A DNA stretch of 40,369 nucleotides from Myxococcales bacterium (GTDB lineage: Bacteria > Myxococcota > Myxococcia > Myxococcales > Myxococcaceae): positions 1 through 40,369 of the forward strand of contig JACPVI010000055.1 in NCBI GenBank assembly GCA_016191815.1, in the 5' to 3' direction. The notes beneath the pieces were generated by a model. It was not told where the DNA came from. It saw nothing but the letters and a program-made list of their open reading frames with translations, and ran no database searches. The first letter of the stretch is position 1, and each line of letters starts with the position of its first letter. The translations under genes and the position numbers were made by a program. Below, in pieces: positions 31,611 through 38,763 of the stretch.

Positions 31611-32486
31611 TCACGCCGGGGCGGCTTGTTTCTTCGGCTCGGCGCCGACGAGCGCCAGGTCGTCGAAGCGCTCGAAGGGGTTCTCCATCATCTCCTTCAA
31701 AGTCTTGGAGAGCACGCTGGCGTGGAAGCCGTCGATGAAGCGGTGATCGAAGGTGGCGTTCACGTTCATCACCTTGCCGATCACCACCCTCCCCTCCTCT
31801 GCCACCGGGACCTCCTTCACCAGGCCCGGCGCGACGTAGATCGCGGTGCGGGTGTAGGGCACCAGCGGCACGTAGGCGGTCTCCAGGCCCAAGGACCCCA
31901 CGTTGGTCACCGTGAGCGAGCCGAAGGCGTCTTTCGGCATCCCGGCGAAGGAGAGGTCGATGTTCAAGGTGTACATGAGGAACGAGAGCACCTTGAGGAA
32001 CAGGTTCATCAACAGGAAGGGGATCATCCGCACCGTGCCCTTCCCCTTCTCCAGCGCCTTGTCCTTTCGGGCGCGGACCCGCTGGATGGTGTCCTCCATC
32101 TCGTCGACCATCTCCGCCAAAGACTTTCTGTCCGCGTCCTCGATCTTCGCCGCGGTGAGGTCCACCTTCCCGTCGCCCTCGTCGGTCTGCACCACCAGGA
32201 CCGAGATGGTGATCCGCTTGCGCTGGTAGATGCGGTTGAAGCGGAGGATGGCGTTGGCGTCCGGGCAGCGGCGCAAGGCCTCGGCGCAGGCCTTGGTCAC
32301 CAGGTGGGTGACGGTGAGTCGCTTGCCGGTCTTCTGCCGGAACTCGTCGATGTACCGCAGCGCCTTGTCCATCCTCACCGTGAGCGTGCCGTACACCGAG
32401 GGGTCGTACGCCGTCCGCCAGGTGCCGATGGCCATCTTCCGGAAGCTCGAGACGTCGTCCTTCTTCGAAAGCTCGAGGTGCCCCAT
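31611..32486 (-). CDS. Stand-alone 2-oxoacid dehydrogenase E2-type acyltransferase
   Basis: A 291-residue protein matching only the catalytic domain of dihydrolipoamide acyltransferases. The active-site motif is NATFDHRFIDGFHAS (His-x3-Asp-Gly). Other conserved parts are THLVTKACAEALRRCPDANA and LTVTNVGSLGLETAYVPLVP. Lipoyl and E1/E3-binding domains are absent, and no E1 or E3 gene is nearby. A hydrophobic stretch (MIPFLLMNLFLKVLSFLMY) interrupts the middle, unusual for soluble E2 cores and possibly membrane-facing. ATG at 32486 has AAGGAGG 5-6 nt upstream. It probably transfers acyl groups, but acceptor and donor are unknown. Confidence 0.85.
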   Translation of the reverse strand: MGHLELSKKDDVSSFRKMAIGTWRTAYDPSVYGTLTVRMDKALRYIDEFRQKTGKRLTVTHLVTKACAEALRRCPDANAILRFNRIYQRKRITISVLVVQTDEGDGKVDLTAAKIEDADRKSLAEMVDEMEDTIQRVRARKDKALEKGKGTVRMIPFLLMNLFLKVLSFLMYTLNIDLSFAGMPKDAFGSLTVTNVGSLGLETAYVPLVPYTRTAIYVAPGLVKEVPVAEEGRVVIGKVMNVNATFDHRFIDGFHASVLSKTLKEMMENPFERFDDLALVGAEPKKQAAPA

Positions 32487-32583
32487 GCCGCCTCCTTGCT
32501 GGCCAGAGACTACGACGACTTCTGCCCGGGCCCCAGGACGCGTTCCGGGCGGCGCCGGGCGCTGCTAACGTCCCCCTGCCACG

Positions 32584-34134
32584 ATGACGCTCTGGGAAGG
32601 CATCGCCTCCGAGGCCAGCGACGACCGCACCCTCTACCTGGCCGGGACCCTGCTCGCCAGCCTGGCCCTGGTGAAGGCGGCCTCGATCGGGCCGGTGCGG
32701 GTGAAGGGGCTGCTCTTCTTCTTCGCGATGCACCTGGTCTGCCTCCCCATCGCCGGGGCGCTAAGGGCCTCCGGCTCCGCCTCCCACCCCTACGTCCAGC
32801 TGCTCTGCCTCGTCTTCGGAGTGGTGGCCGCGGTCGGCATGTGCACCGCGGTGCTCTTCGGGGTGGTGCTGCCGCTCTTGCGGCTCCGCACCCCGCGCAT
32901 CCTCCAGGACATCGTGGTCGCCGGCGCCTCGCTCCTCGCCGTCTTCGGCCTGGCCACCCGGTTGGTGCCCAACCTCACCGGGCTCATCGCCACCTCGGCG
33001 GTGCTCACCGCGGTGATCGGCCTCTCCCTGCAAGACGCCCTCACCAACCTGATGGGCGGGCTGGCGCTCCAGCTCGACAACGCCTTCGAGGTGGGCGACT
33101 GGGTGAAGGTCGGCGAGGTGGTGGGAAGGGTGACCGAGATCCGCTGGCGCTACACCGCGGTGGAGACCCGCAACTGGGAGACGGCGATCATCCCCAACAG
33201 CGCCCTCATCAAGAACCAGGTGATGGTGCTGGGGCGGAGGCACGGCCAGCCGGTGCAGCTTCGGCGCTGGGTGTACTTCAACGTCGACTTCCGCCACCAG
33301 CCCTCCGACGTGATCGAGGTGGCGGACAACGCGGTGCGCGCGGCGAAGATCGACTTCGTCGCCCGCGAGCCCGCTCCCAACTGCGTCCTCATGGAGCTGC
33401 ACGACAGCACCGCCCGCTACGCCCTGCGCTACTGGCTCACCGACCTCGCCGCCGACGATCCGACCGACAGCCAGGTCCGCACCTGCCTGTACTTCGCCCT
33501 CAAGCGCGCCGGCATCCCGCTCTCCATCCCCGCCCACGCGCTCTTCGTCACCGAGGAGTCGCAGGACCGCAAGGCGCTCAAGTCGCGCGAGGACCTGGCC
33601 AACCGGTTGGCCGCGCTCGGGCGGCTGGACCTGTTCCGCGAGCTGGGCGAGGAGGACCGGGCCGATCTGGCCAAGCGCCTGCGCTACGCGCCCTTCACCA
33701 ACGGCGAGGTGATCACCCGCCAGGGAGCGGAGGCCCACTGGCTGTACCTGATCATCGACGGCGAGGTGTCGGTGCGGGTGAGCGCGGACAACGGCCTGGA
33801 GCGCGAGGTGGCCCGGCTCCGCACCGGCGACTTCTTCGGCGAGATGTCCCTGATGACCGGCGAGCGGAGGTCGGCCACGGTGGTGGCGCTGCGCGACGTG
33901 GAGTGCTACCGGCTGGACAAGAACGCCTTCGAGGAAGTGATTCGAAGGCGGCCGGAGCTGGCCGAAGACGTGGCCGAGATCCTCGCCCGCAGGCGGCGCG
34001 AGCTGACCGCCGCCAAAGAGGGTCTCGACCAGGAGTCCAACTCCCGCCAGCTCGCCGAGGACAAGCGGGACATCCTGGGGAAGATCCGCCAGTTCTTCGG
34101 GCTGTCGGAGGATTCGCGGAGGGCGGCCGGGTGA
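32584..34134 (+). CDS. MscS-type channel with C-terminal cyclic-nucleotide-binding domain
   Basis: A 516-residue inner-membrane protein. Four hydrophobic segments lie in the first 150 residues. The MscS pore and beta domain follow: IGLSLQDALTNLMGGLALQL, FEVGDWVKVGEVVGRVTEIRW and IIPNSALIKNQV. From about residue 345 there is a cNMP-binding fold with the phosphate cassette GDFFGEMSLMTGERRSATV, including the Glu and Arg that contact cyclic nucleotide. A charged helical tail ends the protein. This layout matches the bacterial cyclic-nucleotide-gated (bCNG) branch of the MscS superfamily, in which ligand binding rather than tension opens the pore. It is divergent from the E2-type gene. No ribosome site is clear before ATG 32584. 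Confidence 0.92.
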   Translation: MTLWEGIASEASDDRTLYLAGTLLASLALVKAASIGPVRVKGLLFFFAMHLVCLPIAGALRASGSASHPYVQLLCLVFGVVAAVGMCTAVLFGVVLPLLRLRTPRILQDIVVAGASLLAVFGLATRLVPNLTGLIATSAVLTAVIGLSLQDALTNLMGGLALQLDNAFEVGDWVKVGEVVGRVTEIRWRYTAVETRNWETAIIPNSALIKNQVMVLGRRHGQPVQLRRWVYFNVDFRHQPSDVIEVADNAVRAAKIDFVAREPAPNCVLMELHDSTARYALRYWLTDLAADDPTDSQVRTCLYFALKRAGIPLSIPAHALFVTEESQDRKALKSREDLANRLAALGRLDLFRELGEEDRADLAKRLRYAPFTNGEVITRQGAEAHWLYLIIDGEVSVRVSADNGLEREVARLRTGDFFGEMSLMTGERRSATVVALRDVECYRLDKNAFEEVIRRRPELAEDVAEILARRRRELTAAKEGLDQESNSRQLAEDKRDILGKIRQFFGLSEDSRRAAG

Positions 34135-34203
34135 GCAGCGAGGGCCCCTCACCGAGCGCCCGCCCCGCTGCTACTGCTGGCTCCTGCTGTGGACATCGCG
34201 GCG

Positions 34204-34926
34204 CTAGCGCCTCTTCTTTGCAAAAAACTCCTCCGCCTCCGCCTGCTCGAGGCGGTCGATGGCGGCCGCGAAATAGGCCTTGAGTTGATCGAAGGTCGGG
34301 GCTGCGCCGACGGGAGTCTCGATCCCCGGGTCGTCTCGCGCGGGCCGAGCGTGCAGCAGCCTGGTCTTGAGCACGTCTGCATCGAAACCGAAAACGTTCG
34401 CCGCGCGAAAAAGCTCCGCTGCCGCGTAACCCCTTTTTTCAATCAGCCAATACAGGTCGAACAGATCCCTGGTCGTGAGTCGCCGATTGAGGGTCACCGC
34501 CTTCATCAGGAACAACGAGTCGAGATCCGCGACGCGGATATTTCTGAGCCCAGCGACCCCGCGCCCGGACTTGACTTTCGCTCTGAGCTCCCGCGGGTCC
34601 GGCACGAAGAACGAAACCTTCACTCCGTCGACGCTGTAGTCCTGCTGGTAATCGGGCAGCTCGAGCCCGGCGGTGAGAAAGTCATGTTCGGCGGAAACGT
34701 CGGGCAAGCGAGCGACCCGATGTTTTCGCCCCAGCACCGACACCAGATTGGAGACACGCCGGCGCGGCAGGCGCGCCGTGGCGAAGACGAAGTCCAGATC
34801 GGCGCTCGAACGGTGGCCCAGACGCAGCGCGAGCGCGGTGCCGCCCGCGATGACGAGGCCGCGCGCCGCCGGAAGCGCGTCCAGCGCGCGAAGCAGGCGC
34901 TCAGTGGGCTTTGGCAGCACGCGCAC
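34204..34926 (-). CDS. AbiEii-like nucleotidyltransferase toxin
   Basis: A 240-residue protein with the nucleotidyltransferase signature of the AbiEii/DUF1814 family: VIAGGTALALRLGHRSSADLDF, followed by VKVSFFVPD and RDLFDLYWLIEKRGY. In characterised AbiE systems this component is the toxin that modifies RNA using a nucleotide substrate. GTG at 34926 overlaps the upstream antitoxin gene by 26 nt and has GAGGTGGGG about 7 nt before it. The frame is intact. The pairing with a winged-helix protein gene supports a type IV toxin-antitoxin unit. Confidence 0.83.
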   Translation of the reverse strand: MRVLPKPTERLLRALDALPAARGLVIAGGTALALRLGHRSSADLDFVFATARLPRRRVSNLVSVLGRKHRVARLPDVSAEHDFLTAGLELPDYQQDYSVDGVKVSFFVPDPRELRAKVKSGRGVAGLRNIRVADLDSLFLMKAVTLNRRLTTRDLFDLYWLIEKRGYAAAELFRAANVFGFDADVLKTRLLHARPARDDPGIETPVGAAPTFDQLKAYFAAAIDRLEQAEAEEFFAKKRR

Positions 34927-35371
34927 GCCCCACCTCGATGTTGGTCAGCATCCGGCGGTCGGCTTCCGCCGCGCCTGGCCTCAGCTCATGCTCGCTCAAC
35001 ATGGCCTGGTACGCCCGCCAGACCCGATCGGACCCATAGTGTCGGACGCATGCGAGCAGGTCTCGAAAAACCGGCCGGGCGAGCACCTGGGCGATGACCG
35101 TCTCGGCGGGAAGCCCTCCGGACGGGCGGCTCCAGGCTCGGTTGAAGACCAGGGGTGGCTCACCATCGACAGGCGCCACTCGGACACACGCGCGCCGGCC
35201 GCGGAGCCCTTCCTCGACTCGCACCAGACCTTCCGCGGCGAGCCGATACACCTGGTCATGCACCCGCCGGTAGGGGCGTCCCGCCACCCGGGCGAGTCCG
35301 TAGATGCCGTCGTCGCCGGCGCCGGCGCGAATCAAGTCCAGGAGAGCCTGTCGTTTCCGAGTCGTCCGCAT
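34901..35371 (-). CDS. AbiEi-like winged-helix antitoxin / autoregulator
   Basis: A 156-residue protein whose first 60 residues form a winged helix-turn-helix: MRTTRKRQALLDLIRAG, then YRRVHDQVYRLAAEGLVRVEE. The C-terminal half is helical and of unknown fold. Order (antitoxin first), size and overlap with the nucleotidyltransferase gene match AbiE-type loci, where AbiEi counteracts AbiEii and represses its own promoter. A perfect palindrome lies 9 nt upstream of the ATG at 35371, just where an autoregulatory operator would be. There is no strong Shine-Dalgarno. Similarity to AbiEi is by layout rather than by a diagnostic motif. Confidence 0.72.
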   Translation of the reverse strand: MRTTRKRQALLDLIRAGAGDDGIYGLARVAGRPYRRVHDQVYRLAAEGLVRVEEGLRGRRACVRVAPVDGEPPLVFNRAWSRPSGGLPAETVIAQVLARPVFRDLLACVRHYGSDRVWRAYQAMLSEHELRPGAAEADRRMLTNIEVGRARAAKAH

Positions 35372-35379
35372 TTCTGGAG

Positions 35380-35393
35380 GTCATATATATGAC
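35380..35393. promoter_or_regulatory. Perfect 14-bp palindrome, probable AbiE operator/-10 region
   Basis: GTCATATATATGAC is a perfect 14-bp palindrome, strikingly A+T-rich for this genome, ending 9 nt upstream of the antitoxin start. On the minus strand its TATATAT core could be a -10 element, with TTGCGG roughly 16-19 nt further upstream as a weak -35. AbiEi proteins bind inverted repeats in their own promoters, so this is the natural operator candidate. Confidence 0.6.
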
Positions 35394-35507
35394 GATTCTT
35401 GCGCGCGGCCGCAACCCTGGCCGTCTCCCGGCCGTGGAGGAGTCTTCGGTGCCTATGGTTTGCTGGCCCACCCCGCGCGCAGCGGCCACCTGGGGGCCCC
35501 TGGCCGT

Positions 35508-37160
35508 TCAGCTCGCTGGTGGCGGCTGCGGCTCGTGGGCGGCCGCGCCCTCGGGGACCGCCCGGGGAAGCCGCACGGTGAAGGTGGCTCCCTGTCCCGG
35601 CTCACTCTCCACCGAGATCGAGCCCCCGTGCGCCTCCACGATCTGCCGGGCGATGTAGAGCCCCAGCCCGACCCCCCCGAAGTGGCGAGAGGAAGAAACC
35701 CGCATGAAGCGCTCGAAGATCAAGGGGAGCTGTTGCGCCTCGATGCCGATGCCGTGATCTCGCACCACCAGCCGGGCCTCGTGCTCGTCGGCCTGGAGGT
35801 CAATCTCCACCGGCCGCCCCGCTCCGAACTTGGTGGCGTTGGAGAGGAGGTTGCTGATCACCTGGTCGAGCCTTGAAGCGTCCCACTCTCCGCTCACCGG
35901 AGAGGCCAGGTGCAGCTCGAGCTGGCAGCCGGCGCGCGCGAGGTCGTCCTCGAAGCGCGCCGCCACCTCGGACACCACGCCCGCGAGGTCGGCGCGGCGC
36001 CGCTCCAGCTCGAGACTCCCCGTCATCACCCGGCTGACGTCCATCACGCCGTCCACGAGCTTCCCCATCCGGAGGACCTGCCGCCACACCGAGTCCAGCC
36101 TGCGCTGGAACAGCTCCGGCGCCACCTGGCCGCCGCGCCGCAGCGCCTGGATCTGGAGCTGGAGCGTGGTGAGCGGAGTCCTCAGCTCGTGGGAAGCGAT
36201 GGAGAGGAACTCCTCCCGGTGAGCGATCGCCTGCTGGGCCTCGCGGTAGAGCCGCGCTTTCTCGATGGCGAAGGCGGCGCGGTGGGCCAATTCCTCGCCG
36301 AGGACGAGATCGTCGGCGTCGAAGGGGCGCGACTCGGTGAGCAGCGCCGCCGCCGCGAACACCGTTCCTCGCCCTTTGAGCGGAAGGAGCATCAGGTGTT
36401 GGGCGCCCAGCGCACGGAGGAACTGCGCGTCTCCGGCGGCGATCGCTCGCGCCAGCCGGGCCTCGTCCCGAGGGCCGTTGAGGACCAGGGGCTCTCCGGT
36501 GGCGAGCACAGCGCCGATCTCGGTCCCCTCCGTGGGAAGGGCCGAGAGCGAGCGAGCCTTCGCGTGCCGCGATGGTTCCCGGTGCGCCGCGGCGATCACG
36601 CCATCGCCGGCGAGACGGATCACGCAACAGTCGGCCAGCTCGCCAACGATGAACCGAGCCACCTCCTGGAACACCTGAGGGTATTCGAAGGCGGGGCTCA
36701 GGGCGGCCCAGGCTTGGGCCAGGATGCGCTGGGAGCGTTCGGCGCGCTTCCGCTGCTCCTCCAGCCGCAGGTGCGCCGCTTTCTCGCGCAGCGCCCGTTC
36801 CACCACCGGCGCCAGGCGCGCCAGGGCGTACTTCAAGACGTAGTCGTCGGCCCCGGCACGGACCGCCTCCACCGCGCGCTCCTCGCCGACCTGCCCGGAG
36901 ACGACGATGAACGGCAGCTCCGGGGCCCTCCTTTGGGCCAGCTCGAGCGCCTGCAGCGCGCTGAAGCGGGGCAGCACGTAGTCGGCGATGATCACGTCCC
37001 ACTTGCGGGTGAGGGCCTGCGCCATCTGCTCTTCGGTCTCCACCCGCTCGTGCTCGGGCTCGAATCCTCCCCGCCGCAGGTGCCACACCATCAGCTCGGC
37101 GTCGTCGGGCACGTCCTCGATGATGAGCACACGGAGCTTGGTCCGATGGATCTCGGGCAT
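35508..37160 (-). CDS. Hybrid receiver-GAF-histidine kinase
   Basis: A 550-residue cytoplasmic signalling protein. An N-terminal receiver (about 8-125) has LRVLIIEDVPDD, the phospho-acceptor Asp in DVIIADYVLP, and FIVVSGQVGEE. A GAF-like sensor segment follows (150-310). The dimerisation/phosphotransfer domain has the H-box SIASHELRTPL. The ATPase has the N-box QVISNLLSNATKF, the G1 box VRDHGIGI and GVGLGLYIARQIVEAHGG. No membrane segment is present. It is the last gene of the operon, 6 nt after the CheY-like gene. Its own receiver at the N-terminus suggests it is driven by phosphotransfer from an upstream kinase. Confidence 0.92.
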   Translation of the reverse strand: MPEIHRTKLRVLIIEDVPDDAELMVWHLRRGGFEPEHERVETEEQMAQALTRKWDVIIADYVLPRFSALQALELAQRRAPELPFIVVSGQVGEERAVEAVRAGADDYVLKYALARLAPVVERALREKAAHLRLEEQRKRAERSQRILAQAWAALSPAFEYPQVFQEVARFIVGELADCCVIRLAGDGVIAAAHREPSRHAKARSLSALPTEGTEIGAVLATGEPLVLNGPRDEARLARAIAAGDAQFLRALGAQHLMLLPLKGRGTVFAAAALLTESRPFDADDLVLGEELAHRAAFAIEKARLYREAQQAIAHREEFLSIASHELRTPLTTLQLQIQALRRGGQVAPELFQRRLDSVWRQVLRMGKLVDGVMDVSRVMTGSLELERRRADLAGVVSEVAARFEDDLARAGCQLELHLASPVSGEWDASRLDQVISNLLSNATKFGAGRPVEIDLQADEHEARLVVRDHGIGIEAQQLPLIFERFMRVSSSRHFGGVGLGLYIARQIVEAHGGSISVESEPGQGATFTVRLPRAVPEGAAAHEPQPPPAS

Positions 37161-37166
37161 GGAGGG

Positions 37167-37646
37167 TCAGTGGATAAGGGGCGGTGCGGGGGGTTCGACC
37201 GCCCGGGCACTCGGCGGACTGGAGATGTTGAGCACGAGCCAATAGAGGCCGATCTGCCGCACCGACTCGGCGAACTGGACGAAGTCCACCGGCTTGCGGA
37301 TGTAGCTGTTCGCCCCGAGGTCGTAGGCTCGCTGCACGTCCGAGTCCTCGGAGGAGCTGGTCAGCACCACCACCGGGAGAAGCCGCGTCCTCTCGTCGTC
37401 CCGCAGGCGCCTCAGCACCTCCAGCCCGTCCACTTTGGGGAGCTTGAGGTCGAGCAGCACCATCTGCGGGAGATCCTCCAAGCTGCGGCCCGCGTACCTG
37501 CCGGTGCAGAAGAGGTACTCCAGGGCCTCGACGCCGTCGCGGGCGACCACCACGCTGTTGAGGATGTTGGCCTTCGTCAAGGCCCGGATCGTCAACGCCT
37601 CGTCGTCCGGATTATCCTCGATGAGCAGAATTCCCCTGACGTTCAT
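37167..37646 (-). CDS. Single-domain response regulator (Rcp1/CheY-like)
   Basis: A 159-residue receiver. Acidic pair in LLIEDNPDDEAL, phospho-acceptor Asp in MVLLDLKLPKVDGLE, conserved Thr/Ser in VVVLTSSSEDSD, and Lys in YIRKPVDF. The short insertion around FCTGRYAGR is typical of Rcp1-type receivers that partner PAS/phytochrome-type histidine kinases. There is no output domain; the final 25 residues are Pro/Ala-rich. Its ATG lies inside the end of the upstream kinase gene, 3 nt after an out-of-frame TAG. An 11-G tract just before it probably serves as the ribosome-binding site. Confidence 0.93.
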   Translation of the reverse strand: MNVRGILLIEDNPDDEALTIRALTKANILNSVVVARDGVEALEYLFCTGRYAGRSLEDLPQMVLLDLKLPKVDGLEVLRRLRDDERTRLLPVVVLTSSSEDSDVQRAYDLGANSYIRKPVDFVQFAESVRQIGLYWLVLNISSPPSARAVEPPAPPLIH

Positions 37647-38763
37647 CGGCTACCCCCCCCCCCGTTTCACTGAGGGTAAAAAAGAAGGTCGCCCCCCGAT
37701 CCACCTGGCCATCGGCCCACACCTTCCCGCCGTGCCGGTGGATGATCCGGCGCACGGTGGCCAGCCCGATGCCGGTGCCGGGGAACTCCGCTGCGCTGTG
37801 GAGCCTTTGGAACGCGCCGAAGAGCTTGTCCGCGTATGCCATGTCGAAGCCCGCGCCGTTGTCGCGGACGAAGAACGCCGTCCCGCCCTCGTGAGGTTGC
37901 GAGCCGACCTCGATGCGGGAAACATCGCGCCTTCCGCTGAACTTCCAGGCGTTGCTGAGCAGGTTCTCCAGCGCAACCCGGAGGAGCCGCTCATCCGCCC
38001 GCACGCCCATCCCGGGCTGGATGCTCACCTCCGCGCTCCGCGCCGGCTCGGACCTTCGGAACTCTTCGATGATGCCGGCCGCCATGGCGCTCAGATCGAC
38101 GCCGCGCCAGTGCATCTCCGCCCGGGTGAGGCGGGAGAGGCTGAGCAGGTCGTCGATCAGCTTCCCCATCTCCTGGCTGCGGGCGCGGATGCGCTCCAGG
38201 CTGCGTTGGCCTCCCTCGTCTAATTTCTCGAGGTAGTCCTCCAGGAGGACCTGGGCGAAGCCGTCGATGGCCCGCAAGGGCGCGCGCAGGTCGTGCGACA
38301 CCGAGTAGCTGAAGGCCTCGATCTCCCGGTTGGCGGATTCCAGCTCGTGGGCGCGGCGCTCAAGGTCGTCGCTCAAGCGGCGGATCTGCTCCTCCGCCCG
38401 CGTTCGCTCCGCCACCTCCCGGATCAGCTCCACGTTGACCCGCTCGGCGGCCGCCTTCTCCTGGGAGAGGTCCTCGAGGATGTTCAGCGTCGCCCGCTGC
38501 ATCTGCTCCAGGCGCGATTTCTCCACCTGGAAGTCCTCGAGGATGTTGAAGGTGGCCCGCTGGGTGTCCTCGAGCCGTTTCCCCTTCTCCTCGAAGTCCT
38601 CGAGGATGTTGAAGGTGGCCCGCTGCGCCTCCTCGGCGTGAGCCTTTTCCTGCTCGAAGTCCTCCAGGATGTTGAAGGTCGCCCGCTGGGCTTCCTCCAG
38701 CTCCTCCACCCGCCGCTCGAGCCCTCTTTCGGGAGGAGCGGCGATCGGCCCGCCCGGGGTCAT
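37612..38763 (-). CDS. Histidine kinase with 21-residue coiled-coil repeats
   Basis: A 383-residue kinase without a membrane segment. Residues 26-109 are four tandem 21-residue helices starting QRATFNILEDF. HisKA follows, with SYSVSHDLRAPLRAIDGF as H-box. The HATPase has ENLLSNAWKF, VRDNGAGFDM and GTGIGLATVRRIIHRHGG. This is the HWE-like/phytochrome-type class that often pairs with Rcp1 receivers. Its ATG overlaps the stop of the PAS protein gene by four bases (ATGA). Near its end an 11-G tract makes the last 15 or so residues (VADERQGNSAHRG) frame-dependent. With ten G the protein would stop at a TAG just before the receiver start. Confidence 0.92.
   Translation of the reverse strand: MTPGGPIAAPPERGLERRVEELEEAQRATFNILEDFEQEKAHAEEAQRATFNILEDFEEKGKRLEDTQRATFNILEDFQVEKSRLEQMQRATLNILEDLSQEKAAAERVNVELIREVAERTRAEEQIRRLSDDLERRAHELESANREIEAFSYSVSHDLRAPLRAIDGFAQVLLEDYLEKLDEGGQRSLERIRARSQEMGKLIDDLLSLSRLTRAEMHWRGVDLSAMAAGIIEEFRRSEPARSAEVSIQPGMGVRADERLLRVALENLLSNAWKFSGRRDVSRIEVGSQPHEGGTAFFVRDNGAGFDMAYADKLFGAFQRLHSAAEFPGTGIGLATVRRIIHRHGGKVWADGQVDRGATFFFTLSETGGGVADERQGNSAHRG
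37653..37663. repeat. 11-base C/G homopolymer at the kinase/receiver junction
   Basis: Eleven consecutive C on the plus strand (G in the coding strand). It encodes Gly-Gly-Gly at the kinase C-terminus and lies about 7 nt before the receiver ATG. Loss of one base would bring a TAG into frame directly after the tract. Homopolymers this long are prone to slippage in replication, and to sequencing error. Confidence 0.9.
38437..38688 (-). repeat. Four 63-bp repeats encoding QRATFNILEDF helices
   Basis: Four 21-residue units, each starting QRAT(F/L)NILED(F/L) and followed by ten variable charged residues. Twenty-one residues are three heptads, so the units stack as one continuous coiled coil that would extend the signalling helix before the H-box. 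The first 11 residues are almost invariant and the rest diverge, which points to selection on the motif rather than a very recent DNA duplication. Confidence 0.9.

Noticed and set aside
31626-34283. 885-codon plus-strand open frame
   Set aside because: Its first part is antisense to the E2-type gene and the rest is out of frame with the clear MscS-type gene.
35910-37673. 587-codon plus-strand open frame
   Set aside because: Antisense to the hybrid kinase and receiver genes, which have complete motif sets.
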